Below, piece by piece: positions 35,784-44,780 of a stretch of 64,000 nt of DNA. The notes under the pieces were generated by a model that made no database searches, was not told where the DNA came from, and worked only from the letters and a program-made list of their open reading frames with translations. Origin of the DNA: MPNP01 sp026710155 (GTDB taxonomy: Bacteria; Pseudomonadota; Alphaproteobacteria; Rhodobacterales; Rhodobacteraceae); contig OZ241737.1 of NCBI GenBank assembly GCA_965200885.1, forward strand, positions 2,294,001 through 2,358,000, written 5' to 3'. How positions within the stretch are numbered: the first letter of the stretch is position 1; each line of letters starts with the position of its first letter. Both the position numbers and the translations under genes were made by a program.

Positions 35784-36355
35784 CACACGATTTGCAAGAA
35801 TTGATTAAAACAACCCTGAAAAACCCACGGGAAGCGGCCAAGCAAGCCCGGGAATCCGACCTTCCCATTATCCCACTATTTCAGTTGGCGGTTTTGGTAT
35901 GTCTTGTGGGTTCCATCCTGACTTCACTGCAAATTTCATTATATCCCGTTGATAATGCTCCGTCTTTTCCCCTCGGGGATATCGCACCCTTTTCAGTGGC
36001 ATTGTACGGTTTTTTGAGTTTTGCCATATTAACCTTGGGAACCTTTCTAGGTGGCAGGCTTTTCGGCGGCAAGGGTACCCTCCCGGCAACACTATTGAGC
36101 TTGACCCTTATCCAATCCATAATGGTCGGAATTCAAATAATAAACCTAGTTGCCGGCTTGATTCTACCGGCAACGATTGAAAGTTGGATTGGCATACTGG
36201 GGTTTGCCTATTTCATCTTTCTCTTTTGTATTTTTGTTGCTGAATTGCACGATTTTCGATCTCCATTCATGGTATTTCTAGGTTCCTTGGGGTTTTTCCT
36301 TATTCTGATCCTGGTATTTGGTTCAATTGTCCTCTGGTTGGTGTCAAATGTTTAG
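35780..36355 (+). CDS. Yip1-family membrane protein, suf operon
   Basis: The 191-residue protein carries a soluble lead with KTTLKNPREAAKQARESDLP, followed by five predicted spans including LFQLAVLVCLVGSILTSLQI, FSVALYGFLSFAILTLGTFL and FLILILVFGSIVLWLV. The lead and span pattern match Yip1-family proteins between sufD and sufS in other alphaproteobacteria. It overlaps genes on both sides by 4 to 8 bp, so it is translated with the suf genes. Whether it assists Fe-S assembly is unknown. Confidence 0.8.
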   Translation: MTHDLQELIKTTLKNPREAAKQARESDLPIIPLFQLAVLVCLVGSILTSLQISLYPVDNAPSFPLGDIAPFSVALYGFLSFAILTLGTFLGGRLFGGKGTLPATLLSLTLIQSIMVGIQIINLVAGLILPATIESWIGILGFAYFIFLFCIFVAELHDFRSPFMVFLGSLGFFLILILVFGSIVLWLVSNV

Positions 36356-37577
36356 CATGGAAGAAATTCAAAGGATAAGGGATGAATTCCCAATCCTTGC
36401 AAGAAAAATCAACCAAAATCAACTGGTCTATCTGGACAATGGGGCTTCATCCCAGAAACCTCGACAAGTCATTGACGCAATAGATAACTTTTACCAAAGT
36501 GAATATGCCAATGTGCATCGCGGATTACACCACCTCTCCAATATCGCCACTGAAAAGTATGAGGAGGTCAGGAACAAGATTGCCAGATTCATTAACGCCA
36601 AAAACACCGATGAAATCATATACACCACTGGATCAACCGAGGGCATAAATATTGTTGCTTACAGTTGGGCTTGGCCCAGGCTGAAGGCAGGGGACGAGAT
36701 AATCCTGTCCGTACTTGAACACCATGCCAATATCGTACCCTGGAATTTTCTGAGGGAACGAAGCGGGATTGTCATAAAGTGGGTTGAGCCTGATCAATTC
36801 GGCAGTTTGGAACCTCTGGCTTTTCAGGATCAAATCACCGACAAGACCAAATTGATTTCAGTAACCCAAGTATCGAATGTACTGGGTACGGTTGTTGATG
36901 TTAAATCAATAATTGAAATCGGTCACAATTTTGGCATTCCGGTTTTGGTCGATGCTTCCCAATCAGCAGTACATCAAGCCATAGATGTCCAGAATCTTGA
37001 TGTGGATTTCCTTGTTTTTACCGGTCATAAGATTTATGGCCCAACAGCATCGGGCGCATTGTATGTCAAAGAGGAGCACTTGGGAAATTTTGTACCATTC
37101 AAAGGTGGTGGTGACATGATTGACGAGGTAACCAGGGACCATATCACATATGCAAAACCACCTCGAATGCTTGAAGCAGGTACACCGGCAATTGCCCAAA
37201 TGATTGGCTTGGGGGTTGCAATTGATTATGTAACCGCACTCGGAATGAATAAAATACAGGCTCACGAAAAATCGGTAAGGGATTATGCCCTGGAACGATT
37301 TGCAGAATTGAATTGGCTCAAATTACATGGCTCACCCAAGGATCAGGCAGCGATTTTTTCATTCACAATGGGTGAAGTCGCTCATCCGCATGATTTGTCG
37401 ACAATACTCGATCAAAAGGGTATCGCTGTGAGGGCGGGGCATCATTGTGCCCAGCCTCTCATGAATTTTCTCGGTGTCAACGCCACGTGCAGGGCCTCGT
37501 TTGCCTTGTACAACACCAAGGAAGAGGTGGATAAATTGGTTGATGGACTAATTCTGTGCAGAAAGCTCTTTGACTAA
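36348..37577 (+). CDS. sufS: Cysteine desulfurase SufS
   Basis: The roughly 409-residue PLP enzyme supplies sulfur to SufB, normally through SufE or SufU. Motifs are LVYLDNGASSQKPRQVIDAI, HRGLHHLSNIATEKYE, TTGSTEGINIVAYSW, the PLP lysine in FTGHKIYGPTASGALY, and the active cysteine in NATCRASFALYN. I chose the ATG at 36348, overlapping the previous stop by 8 bp; an ATG at 36357 is also possible. It appears to be the last suf gene: no sufE, sufT or sufA follows before phoR. Confidence 0.95.
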   Translation: MFSMEEIQRIRDEFPILARKINQNQLVYLDNGASSQKPRQVIDAIDNFYQSEYANVHRGLHHLSNIATEKYEEVRNKIARFINAKNTDEIIYTTGSTEGINIVAYSWAWPRLKAGDEIILSVLEHHANIVPWNFLRERSGIVIKWVEPDQFGSLEPLAFQDQITDKTKLISVTQVSNVLGTVVDVKSIIEIGHNFGIPVLVDASQSAVHQAIDVQNLDVDFLVFTGHKIYGPTASGALYVKEEHLGNFVPFKGGGDMIDEVTRDHITYAKPPRMLEAGTPAIAQMIGLGVAIDYVTALGMNKIQAHEKSVRDYALERFAELNWLKLHGSPKDQAAIFSFTMGEVAHPHDLSTILDQKGIAVRAGHHCAQPLMNFLGVNATCRASFALYNTKEEVDKLVDGLILCRKLFD

Positions 37578-37623
37578 CTTCCCTGCATGTCAATTTTCTG
37601 ATTGAACATGTTTTGCCATTATC

Positions 37624-38685
37624 ATGACTGAGCCTGTTTGTTCAATTGATCAAGTCATTGCCGGATTCCCCATTCCGGTGATTCTTGTTGATAAATCCAT
37701 GATGATAATTTCAACCAATTCCGAGGCAACACAATACTTCAATTCTCCATTGGTGGGGAACTCCCTCTATTTGCTGTTCAGACAGCCGGATGTGTTGAAG
37801 TGCATCGAGGAGTCGCTTTCCGAAAGGGAAGTCAAGATTGCCAATATAATTGAAACCAGAAATGAAATTGAAAAAAACCTTACACTCATGTTCAATCCTG
37901 TTGATTTGAATTCTCATGAAGAGAAGGTTCTGGTAATTTCCTTGATCGATGAATCCATCAGGGGAAGTGCCGAACAAATGAGAAGGGATTTTGTTGCCAA
38001 TGTCAGCCATGAACTCAAAACTCCACTCACATCTCTGTCTGGATTTATTGAAACCCTGAAAAACGATGGTTGGGATGATCCGCAAGCCAGAATAAAATTC
38101 CTCGAAATAATGGAGAACGAAGCCTTTCGCATGAACAGGCTGGTTCGTGATTTGTTGTCACTTTCAAAGGTGGAGGTGAAAGAAACGACTGAACCATCCA
38201 GGGAAGTCAATCTCGGTGATGTGTTGGATATGGCCAAGAACACCATGCGACCTCTAACACAAAAATATGAAACCCGTATCCTTATCAGCGGATTGAATTC
38301 GAATTTTGCAATTCGGGGAGACCAGGATCAACTCATTCAGGTATTCAAAAACCTTTTGGAAAATGCGATAAAGTACGGTCCAGCCAAAGGCAATGTTGAA
38401 TTGAATTGTGAACTAGTGAAAGAAAATTACCTGTCCAATCAAGACCATGTCAGAATTGACATCCGGGATTACGGGAAGGGATTTGATCCCATACACATAC
38501 CCCGGCTTACAGAAAGGTTCTACAGGATAGACAAACACCGCTCTCGGGAAGTAGGTGGAACTGGTTTAGGGTTGGCAATCGTTAAACATATATTGAACAG
38601 ACATCGGGGAAGGTTGGAAATTTCCAGTGATATAGGCAAGGGAAGTGTGTTCTCGGTTATCCTTCCCTTGCTGTCGCAAAACTAG
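37624..38685 (+). CDS. phoR: Phosphate-regulon sensor histidine kinase PhoR
   Basis: The 353-residue kinase has a PAS-like N-terminal domain (residues 10-90), then the H box FVANVSHELKTPLTSLSGF near residue 122, an N box QVFKNLLENAIKYG, a G1 box DIRDYGKGFDP, an F-like RFYRIDKHRSR and a G2 box GGTGLGLAIVKHI. It has no clear membrane spans, so it is a soluble short form. With pstB, phoU and phoB downstream it controls the phosphate-starvation response. Confidence 0.9.
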   Translation: MTEPVCSIDQVIAGFPIPVILVDKSMMIISTNSEATQYFNSPLVGNSLYLLFRQPDVLKCIEESLSEREVKIANIIETRNEIEKNLTLMFNPVDLNSHEEKVLVISLIDESIRGSAEQMRRDFVANVSHELKTPLTSLSGFIETLKNDGWDDPQARIKFLEIMENEAFRMNRLVRDLLSLSKVEVKETTEPSREVNLGDVLDMAKNTMRPLTQKYETRILISGLNSNFAIRGDQDQLIQVFKNLLENAIKYGPAKGNVELNCELVKENYLSNQDHVRIDIRDYGKGFDPIHIPRLTERFYRIDKHRSREVGGTGLGLAIVKHILNRHRGRLEISSDIGKGSVFSVILPLLSQN

Positions 38686-38812
38686 TTGATGGAGAAAATC
38701 AATTTCTGGGGGATTGTCAAATTTCACAAAACCTTCAAGGTTTGTTGTTTCCATAACTGTAGTTTTTGTTTAGATTGTTGATGATTACTGAATTCTATTA
38801 GCGGTATCTAAA

Positions 38813-39574
38813 GTGTCCAGAAACAAGATAACGACCAGAAACGTAAGTGTTTCCTATTCCGGAAAACAGGCCCTGTTTGATGTGTCACTTGATATCCAGG
38901 ATAAAACCGTAACATCATTGATCGGACCTTCGGGTTGTGGCAAGTCAACTTTTCTGAGGTGTATCAACCGCATGAATGATACCATACCCCAATGTCGGGT
39001 CAGTGGCCAAATTGAAATTGATGGTGAAGATATCCACAAGAAGTCAGTTGACCCCGTTCTGCTGAGAGCCAGGGTCGGTATGGTTTTTCAGAAACCCAAC
39101 CCGTTTCCGAAATCAATATTCGACAATGTGGCTTACGGACCAAGAATTCACGGTTTGGCCAACAACAAGCAGGAACTGGAAGAAATTGTGCATAAGTCAT
39201 TGAGAAATGCTGCACTGTGGGATGAGGTCAAGGATCGCTTGCATGAACCGGGAACCGGACTGTCAGGTGGACAGCAACAGCGTTTGTGCATAGCCAGGGC
39301 AATTGCGACACAACCTGAGGTGTTGTTAATGGATGAACCCTGTTCAGCACTTGATCCAATTGCAACTTCACAGATCGAGGACCTGATTGACCAGTTGAAG
39401 AATGATTATACCGTGGTAATCGTAACCCACTCAATGTCACAGGCTGCAAGGATAAGCCAGATGACCGCATTTTTTCATCTTGGATATTTGATCGAGCAAA
39501 ATGCAACAAATGTAATTTTCACCAACCCTTCCGACCAAAAAACTGAGAGCTATATCACCGGAAGAATAGGTTGA
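38813..39574 (+). CDS. pstB: Phosphate ABC transporter ATP-binding protein PstB
   Basis: The 253-residue ATPase energises high-affinity phosphate uptake. Walker A is GPSGCGKSTFLRCINRMND, the signature is LSGGQQQRLCIARAIA, Walker B is VLLMDEPCSALDPIAT and the H loop is VIVTHSMSQAAR. The start is GTG. It overlaps the possible TTG start of phoU. The usual partners pstS, pstC and pstA are absent between phoR and pstB, so they must lie elsewhere in the genome. Confidence 0.95.
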   Translation: MSRNKITTRNVSVSYSGKQALFDVSLDIQDKTVTSLIGPSGCGKSTFLRCINRMNDTIPQCRVSGQIEIDGEDIHKKSVDPVLLRARVGMVFQKPNPFPKSIFDNVAYGPRIHGLANNKQELEEIVHKSLRNAALWDEVKDRLHEPGTGLSGGQQQRLCIARAIATQPEVLLMDEPCSALDPIATSQIEDLIDQLKNDYTVVIVTHSMSQAARISQMTAFFHLGYLIEQNATNVIFTNPSDQKTESYITGRIG

Positions 39575-39588
39575 TTAAGGAGTTTCAA

Positions 39589-40314
39589 ATGGAAGCAAAG
39601 CATATCCATTCTGCCTTTGATGATGAACTGAACCAGATAACAACCCAACTTGTCACCATGGGTGGCATGGTGGAAAATGCCTTGAGACTCACCAACAAAT
39701 CCCTGAAAAAAAGAGATTCTCGCATTGCCGAAGAAGTTGTGGCTGGGGATGATGAAATTGATCTCATGGAAGAGAAAATCACCAATTCAGCCATTAAGCT
39801 CCTGGCCTTGTGGCAACCTCAGGCAAAGGATCTCAGAACCATTGTTGTTGTCATGAAAATTGCAACAAATCTCGAGAGAATTGGGGATTATACAAAAAAC
39901 ATTGCCAAAAGGATTGATGAAGTAATCAATTATGATGGAAAGGAAAAATTGGCAATCGGTTCGGTCAGGAGACTTACCAAGGCTGTACAAGTTCAAATAA
40001 AGGAAACACTTGATTCATTTATCCAGCAGGACATTGAGAAAGCGGAATCAATCATTATCAAGGATGAAGACATAGATCAGATGTACAACTCGCTTTTCCG
40101 TGAGCACCTGACATTCATGATGGAAGATGCCCGTAATATTTCCACCACTATGCATTTGCTGTTTATTGCAAAAAACCTGGAGAGAATAGGGGACCATTCA
40201 ACCGGAATTGCTGAACAGATTATCTTTCTGGTTTCCGGTAAATTACCCAAGGATAATCGTTCAAAGCTGGTAACCACCAACTTTGATGAAACCGCAGAAA
40301 ATCAGGATGATTAA
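39589..40314 (+). CDS. phoU: Phosphate-signalling protein PhoU
   Basis: The roughly 241-residue protein consists of two repeated three-helix bundles with metal-binding ExxxD-type motifs (EEVVAGDDEIDLMEEKI and IIKDEDIDQMYNSLF). It couples PstSCAB to PhoR and represses the regulon when phosphate is ample. AAGGAG lies seven bases before the ATG at 39589, which I prefer to the upstream TTG at 39571. Its stop overlaps the phoB ATG by one base. Confidence 0.94.
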   Translation: MEAKHIHSAFDDELNQITTQLVTMGGMVENALRLTNKSLKKRDSRIAEEVVAGDDEIDLMEEKITNSAIKLLALWQPQAKDLRTIVVVMKIATNLERIGDYTKNIAKRIDEVINYDGKEKLAIGSVRRLTKAVQVQIKETLDSFIQQDIEKAESIIIKDEDIDQMYNSLFREHLTFMMEDARNISTTMHLLFIAKNLERIGDHSTGIAEQIIFLVSGKLPKDNRSKLVTTNFDETAENQDD

Positions 40315-41003
40315 TGGAGAAGAACCTTCCGGTTGTTTTGATTGCTGAGGATGACCAATCACATATGGAACTGCTTTCCTACAATCTCGAGAGCTCCGGG
40401 TTCAAGGTTGTAAAGGCATCCAATGGGCGGGATGCGCTGGATATGACAAAGGAACTCAAACCTGACATCGTATTACTAGACTGGATGATGCCCAAACTGT
40501 CGGGTATTGAAGTGTGTACCTATTTGAGAGCATCACAGGACTTGCAGGACATTCCCGTCATTATCGTCTCGGCACGTGAAGATGAGGAAGACAGGGTGCA
40601 TGGTCTTGAGATTGGTGCCGATGATTATATCGTCAAGCCGTTTTCCGTTTCGGAATTGCTTGCGAGGGTGAAGGCAAACTTACGACGAACAAGACCTAGT
40701 TCAGTTGGACAAAAGCTTTTATACAAGGACATCATACTTGATTCAGAACAGTTCAAGGTTTACCGCGATGGCAAGTTGTTGAAACTTGGTCCCACGGAGT
40801 TCAATCTCCTGGCTACCTTCATCGAGAAACCAGGGAGGGTCTGGTCCCGTGATCAGTTGCTTAATCGAATCTGGGGAAGGGATATCTATGTGGAAATCAG
40901 GACGGTTGATGTACATATCGGCCGCTTGAGGAAAGCATTGTGCCGATATGGTGGAGAGGATTACCTAAGGACTGTTCGAGGGGCTGGATATGCACTAGGA
41001 TAG
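40314..41003 (+). CDS. phoB: Phosphate-regulon response regulator PhoB
   Basis: The 229-residue OmpR-type regulator has a receiver domain with LIAEDDQSH, the phosphoacceptor in DIVLLDWMMPKLSG and the KPF motif in DDYIVKPFSVSELLAR. The C-terminal winged-helix domain includes LGPTEFNLLATFIEKPGRVW and VDVHIGRLRKAL. It is last in the phoR-pstB-phoU-phoB run and presumably binds Pho boxes, none of which I could identify with confidence in the window. Confidence 0.94.
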   Translation: MEKNLPVVLIAEDDQSHMELLSYNLESSGFKVVKASNGRDALDMTKELKPDIVLLDWMMPKLSGIEVCTYLRASQDLQDIPVIIVSAREDEEDRVHGLEIGADDYIVKPFSVSELLARVKANLRRTRPSSVGQKLLYKDIILDSEQFKVYRDGKLLKLGPTEFNLLATFIEKPGRVWSRDQLLNRIWGRDIYVEIRTVDVHIGRLRKALCRYGGEDYLRTVRGAGYALG

Positions 41004-41428
41004 TATAATACCATTTCCAAAAAGCAATGACTCATAACGAGTTAGAAAATCCATCTTCAAGATCATCATAAGGAGCGTTTTAATAGGCAAATCCGTTATA
41101 GAAATTGGGGTAAGAAAATCAATATGATTTAGATGTATCTATTGATGGTTACTTTTTGGAAATGGTATAAGACACCTGTTCCATGAGTCAAAAAATGCTG
41201 CTAATTCAATACAATTCCAAATAAAGATCATTTTTATTGCTTTTGTGACTTATGATTTAGGCTCTTGGGGTTCGCCGAGAATCGTGTAAAAATATACCCT
41301 AAAGACTGGCCTTCAGTCTCCAACTTGTTTGGTGAATATGACTCCTCCGATGAGAAACTCCGTTATACAATCGGGAGCCGCCAACTCGATGATTTACCAT
41401 ACATCTCAGGGTTAAATAAAATTTGGAT
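41004..41428. other. Gene-free stretch before repeat unit B
   Basis: No supported gene follows phoB for about 425 bp. Two short segments, near 41230 and 41290, are weakly similar to segments near 43240 and 43040, which hints at decayed repeats flanking the repeat unit and the DUF3800 pseudogene. Confidence 0.4.
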
Positions 41429-41465
41429 ATTCCATACTTGTTTCCCCATTTTTGCAACCGATCTC

Positions 41466-41492
41466 TTGACACCGGGGAGCGATACCTGTAAT
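41466..41492 (+). promoter_or_regulatory. Putative sigma-70 promoter of secreted gene B
   Basis: TTGACA at 41466-41471 and TGTAAT at 41487-41492 with a 15-bp spacer are identical to the motif in copy A. Confidence 0.45.
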
Positions 41493-41553
41493 TGGCATTG
41501 TCAATGTCCGGCCTTCTGCGTCTGCCAGTCCGTGGCGGGCCGGTTTGAAATAC

Positions 41554-41572
41554 GGCCGCGGTGGCAGCGGCC
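41554..41572 (+). promoter_or_regulatory. Conserved hairpin just upstream of the Shine-Dalgarno, copy B
   Basis: GGCCGC, a 7-base loop and GCGGCC form a six-pair stem. AAGGAGAG, the ribosome binding site of the gene, starts a few bases later. The stem is retained from copy A with one extra pair. Confidence 0.5.
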
Positions 41573-41589
41573 AGCACAAGGAGAGACCC

Positions 41590-42268
41590 ATGAAAACAAT
41601 CATCAAATACCCCCCCCCAATTTTTTATTAAATCAACAACCCTCCTGCTGCTTGCGGTGCTGGCCGGGCCGGCATGGGCGCAGACAAGCGTGACCAGCAG
41701 CGGGCGGGAAGGCCCGACGACCTGCGTCGGCTCCGCTGAGGTCAATGCCGCGAATATGCCTATCACGGCATTATCGACAAGTGGCGTGACCGTCACGGCC
41801 CCGGAAGTCACATGGAGCCAGGTGCTCGCACCGCTCGGCGACGGGCAGGCGCCCGTCAATGCTGTTGTTGCTGTCACTGTTTCCAATGCACAGACAGGTT
41901 CTGAAGTGGGGAGCTTAGGGGTTCTTGGAATCATAAGCAGTTCATTGCCAACCTATGCCGGCGGGAGCTCAACCAGAACAGGTTTGGCGGCAAGGACGCT
42001 TTACCATGTCACTGTTGTAGCGAGTCCGGCCGGAGCCACGAGTAGCCAAGTGATCGCCCGGCGCTGCTTCATGACGGGTGGCAGCTACACGATGGCCGTC
42101 AATCCCGCGTCCGACCAGACGAGCGGCTGCTTCTCGATCAGTCCCCGGACCATCCAGGATGTCAGGAACTGTTTTTGTGGTAGAGGAAACAACAGCCCAA
42201 GGGTTTTGGGATTGTTCACCGATGAAACCCAGAACCAGGCCTTGCGCGATTCCATTGGTTGCCGGTGA
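41590..42268 (+). CDS. Secreted six-cysteine FN3-like protein B, out of frame at a C9 tract (probable contingency gene)
   Basis: The ATG at 41590 has an excellent ribosome binding site but reaches TAA after 13 codons because of the C9 tract at 41610-41618. Removing one C, or adding two, yields 225 residues (with eight Cs) with the signal peptide STTLLLLAVLAGPAWA and a 195-residue mature part. The mature ends match protein A almost exactly (TSSGREGPTTCVGSAE, and ARRCFMTGGSYTMAVNPAS to RNC.CGR), with six conserved cysteines. The central 80 or so residues differ and contain an FN3-like TGLAARTLYHVTVVAS strand pair. Copy A needs the opposite length change, which argues for real slippage and against a shared ancestral frameshift. 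Function is unknown; export and a binding role are likely. Confidence 0.75.
41610..41618. repeat. Poly-C tract, 9 bases, in signal-peptide region of gene B
   Basis: Nine C residues lie 20 bases after the start codon. C8 or C11 would put start and mature protein in frame. Confidence 0.9.
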
Positions 42269-42474
42269 CGGACAGTATCAATCAGGCGCACATGGGGCGG
42301 GCTTGGCAAGGCCGTCTTCGGCAGCCTGGTGCCCAAGTGAGGTTAAGGCCAATTTTTTGTAAATTTTTTCTTGATGTTTTGATTTGAAATACCTATTCTC
42401 AACACTGGAGGCTCAGCCATAGGATGGGTGGAAACATCTCATTACTTGGTGTACTGCCTCTTTTTTTATCCCCC

Positions 42475-43002
42475 CTATTGGCCTGCTTTGTAAGGATTTG
42501 GAACGAATGTAATACCAAAGGTTTCAAAACCCTGGTCATGGCCTTGTTTCTTGTATTGCAAACTGTTTAATCCTGCCCCAAACATATCTACTATTTCAGG
42601 ACGGGTTTCAATGTCCATACCTCGATTTGATAAACAAAAATCCATACACAAATCTGCCACTTGAACGGCTAAGGCCATATCGGATGACACAAAGAATGGA
42701 GATGGAACAATTAAATTTGCAAATTAGTGTCTTCTTACCGTTTTCGTGAAATAGTTTTCCATTAGGGTCACGAATCGCCAATCTGGATTTTTGTCTGTCT
42801 CATCCATGACTATCACGCCGCGTTCATTCTTTTCCTCTAAAGAATAATGGAACCTTTCAAACAGGAATACCTGGTCCTTGCGCAAAGAATCGCCCAGTCG
42901 ATAATTGGGTGGCCAGCAAACCCCACAAGGTATGGCAGCAGAGAATATAGTCGCTAATCCCGGGCTTCTTGATCGTTTACTTCCTGATTCATCTCAATAG
43001 AT
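42475..43002 (-). pseudogene. DUF3800-family protein, inactivated by in-frame stops
   Basis: Read on the minus strand in one frame, the segment gives DESGSKRSR, FERFHYSLEEKNERGVIVMDETDKN, WRFVTLMENYFTKT, a TAA at 42724-42726, then LIVPSPFFVSSDMALAVQVADLC and RPEIVDMFG.GLNSLQ. This is the order of motifs of DUF3800 proteins, including the early Asp-Glu-Ser-Gly and late SSD..VQ.AD motifs of their RNase-H-like fold. A TGA at 42994-42996 directly precedes DESGS and no start remains. Two stops make it a pseudogene. Confidence 0.8.
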
Positions 43003-43366
43003 TAACAGGGGGTCGTATCAATGTTTGCGCCTGAGTCATGAAAAATATACTCTAAGGAGTGACCTTTAGTCCCCGTGGACGGATGAAATGGTAAAGTCGA
43101 GCATATCTGAAGCCGGTTATTTTGATAATCGAGCTTTTTTGGAAACACCCAGAGGCAGGAAACGCAGGATTTCTCCACCTTGAGGCCAATCGTTAGAAAG
43201 GTTGCCAAAACTTCGGAGTAAATTTTTGGACATACAGCATCATTATTATTGTTTTACAGCTTATGATTCGGGCTATCTATTTGAAGAACTATCAATCCCA
43301 GATACCTGTAGAAACCAATTAATCAGTTTACAGTGATCAATCAGCCTGCTATTCCCATTTAATTGG
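43003..43366. other. Gene-free stretch with decayed repeat segments
   Basis: No supported gene lies here. Short segments near 43040 and 43240 resemble segments near 41290 and 41230, as noted for the stretch after phoB. Confidence 0.35.
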
Positions 43367-44260
43367 TTACACTTCTTCCCTGTGTAATGCCTGACAAAGG
43401 CAATGAACTCCACCACCACCAAGGGTAAACATCGACATATCCGGATCATAAACATCGAATCCCAATGCCCTCATTTTACCGTTCAGTTCAGTTGCCGCAG
43501 CCATTGACAATACTTTGTCATTACCTAATGCAACAAGATTGACACCCAGGTTTTTTGCCTCACGATATTCAACATCAACGATTTCGATACCCCAACCCTT
43601 GATAATATCCACCACCCAAGGCTCCATCGCGTCCACACAGGCCACTGCCAGTTTCTCGGCCAAGGGTACGATCAAACCATCCATATGGACAAATTCGCGG
43701 CTAATAGGTGCCACAACAGCCTCCCAGCCTTCGGCCTTTACATACTCGGCGATCTGTTCTGATCCTTCCTTTTCTGATCTTTCACCACAATAGCCAATCA
43801 AAACACGGCCAGGTTCAATGATATTGAAATCGCCACCTTCAAAATGACCAGCAGTAGCGTACTTCCAAATCGGGATATTGTTGTCATGATAGAATTTGAT
43901 CGCAGTTACATAATCTGCCCGACGGCATTTCAATTGCATGTGACAAATCAAGGCGCCCCAAGGTGTCATGGCAGAACTGTCTCGTGCAAAGAAATTTCGA
44001 TGCAATGCCTCATCACTGTCCAGATAATGACAGGTAACATCGTTTTCCTTGTAGATTGATACCATTTCAGCATGTTGTGCCATGGCAGTCTGCAGATTGA
44101 AAGTAGCTCCTGTCATATGCGCATTGGCCAAGGTCCGGCCTATTAGTGGACCCGCTTCCACCCATCGGTAATATTCCGGTACTCCCAATAATACATCGGT
44201 AAGCTTGGCATAATCGTTATTGATGCCCCAGGGCAGAGAGGTTTGTGTGTTACTTTCCAT
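43367..44260 (-). CDS. Amidinotransferase/dimethylarginine dimethylaminohydrolase-family protein
   Basis: The 297-residue protein has the guanidine-modifying pentein fold: ATAGHFEGGDFNII near residue 135 with catalytic acidic residues, REFVHMDGLIVPL with the catalytic histidine near residue 180, and a C-terminal GGGGVHCLCQAL with the active cysteine. It hydrolyses or transfers an amidino group of arginine or a related compound; the substrate is not decidable between arginine deiminase, dimethylargininase and related activities. I chose the ATG at 44260 because the family homology begins there (TSLPWGINNDYAKLTDVLLG). The gene stands alone. Confidence 0.85.
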   Translation of the reverse strand: MESNTQTSLPWGINNDYAKLTDVLLGVPEYYRWVEAGPLIGRTLANAHMTGATFNLQTAMAQHAEMVSIYKENDVTCHYLDSDEALHRNFFARDSSAMTPWGALICHMQLKCRRADYVTAIKFYHDNNIPIWKYATAGHFEGGDFNIIEPGRVLIGYCGERSEKEGSEQIAEYVKAEGWEAVVAPISREFVHMDGLIVPLAEKLAVACVDAMEPWVVDIIKGWGIEIVDVEYREAKNLGVNLVALGNDKVLSMAAATELNGKMRALGFDVYDPDMSMFTLGGGGVHCLCQALHREEV

Positions 44261-44780
44261 TATAATCCTATATTTACTAATATTATTCAGAAATGACCCA
44301 AAGTCGAAATACAATCAATAAATGCAACTATTAAGGGATATCCCAAGAGCGCTGAAAATAGCTTAAATTGGAATCCCTCAACATATTTTCCATACAATCC
44401 TTTAAATTGTTGTCTATAAAATTCAAAAACCTTAGAGATAAAGAAAAAAATCTACTGAATTTCAATATATTGACAGGTGCCTTACCTGAATGGTTCAAAA
44501 CCTCCAGAATTGCTGGCCTGATTACAAAATAATCGGTTTTCAAGTAAGTAGTAAAAAGTAATAAGCATAAACCTTGAACTTTGTATTAGTCAAAAAGCGG
44601 CCTAATGAAACGTTCACAAATGCCGGCCCCAACACGGAAAATTATCCATCCATAGCAAATATTTGTTATATCCATCTCCATTGATACATCGTCACTATAG
44701 GTACATATCGTCAAAAATAATATTAGATCATGTATTTCTGAAGGTAAATGGTCATATTCCACCATGATGTTGGTAATACA
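44261..44780. other. AT-rich divergent intergenic region
   Basis: About 520 bp between the amidinotransferase and the DUF364 gene. No supported gene, RNA or clear promoter was seen. Confidence 0.4.

Larger units (their letters stand above)
41429..42300 (+). repeat. Dispersed repeat unit, copy B (first copy at 6663-7521)
   Basis: This unit matches 6663-7521 from ATTCCATACTTGTTTCCCC to the GGGGCGG after the stop codon. The first roughly 240 bp, including promoter-like motif, hairpin, poly-C and signal peptide, are nearly the same in both. The last 200 bp are also nearly the same, while the middle of the gene is different in sequence and length. Confidence 0.9.

Noticed and set aside
6844..41618. 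Explaining the two C9 frame breaks purely as sequencing errors
   Set aside because: It cannot be excluded, but the two copies need opposite corrections and other long runs in housekeeping genes are in frame. A read-level check would decide.
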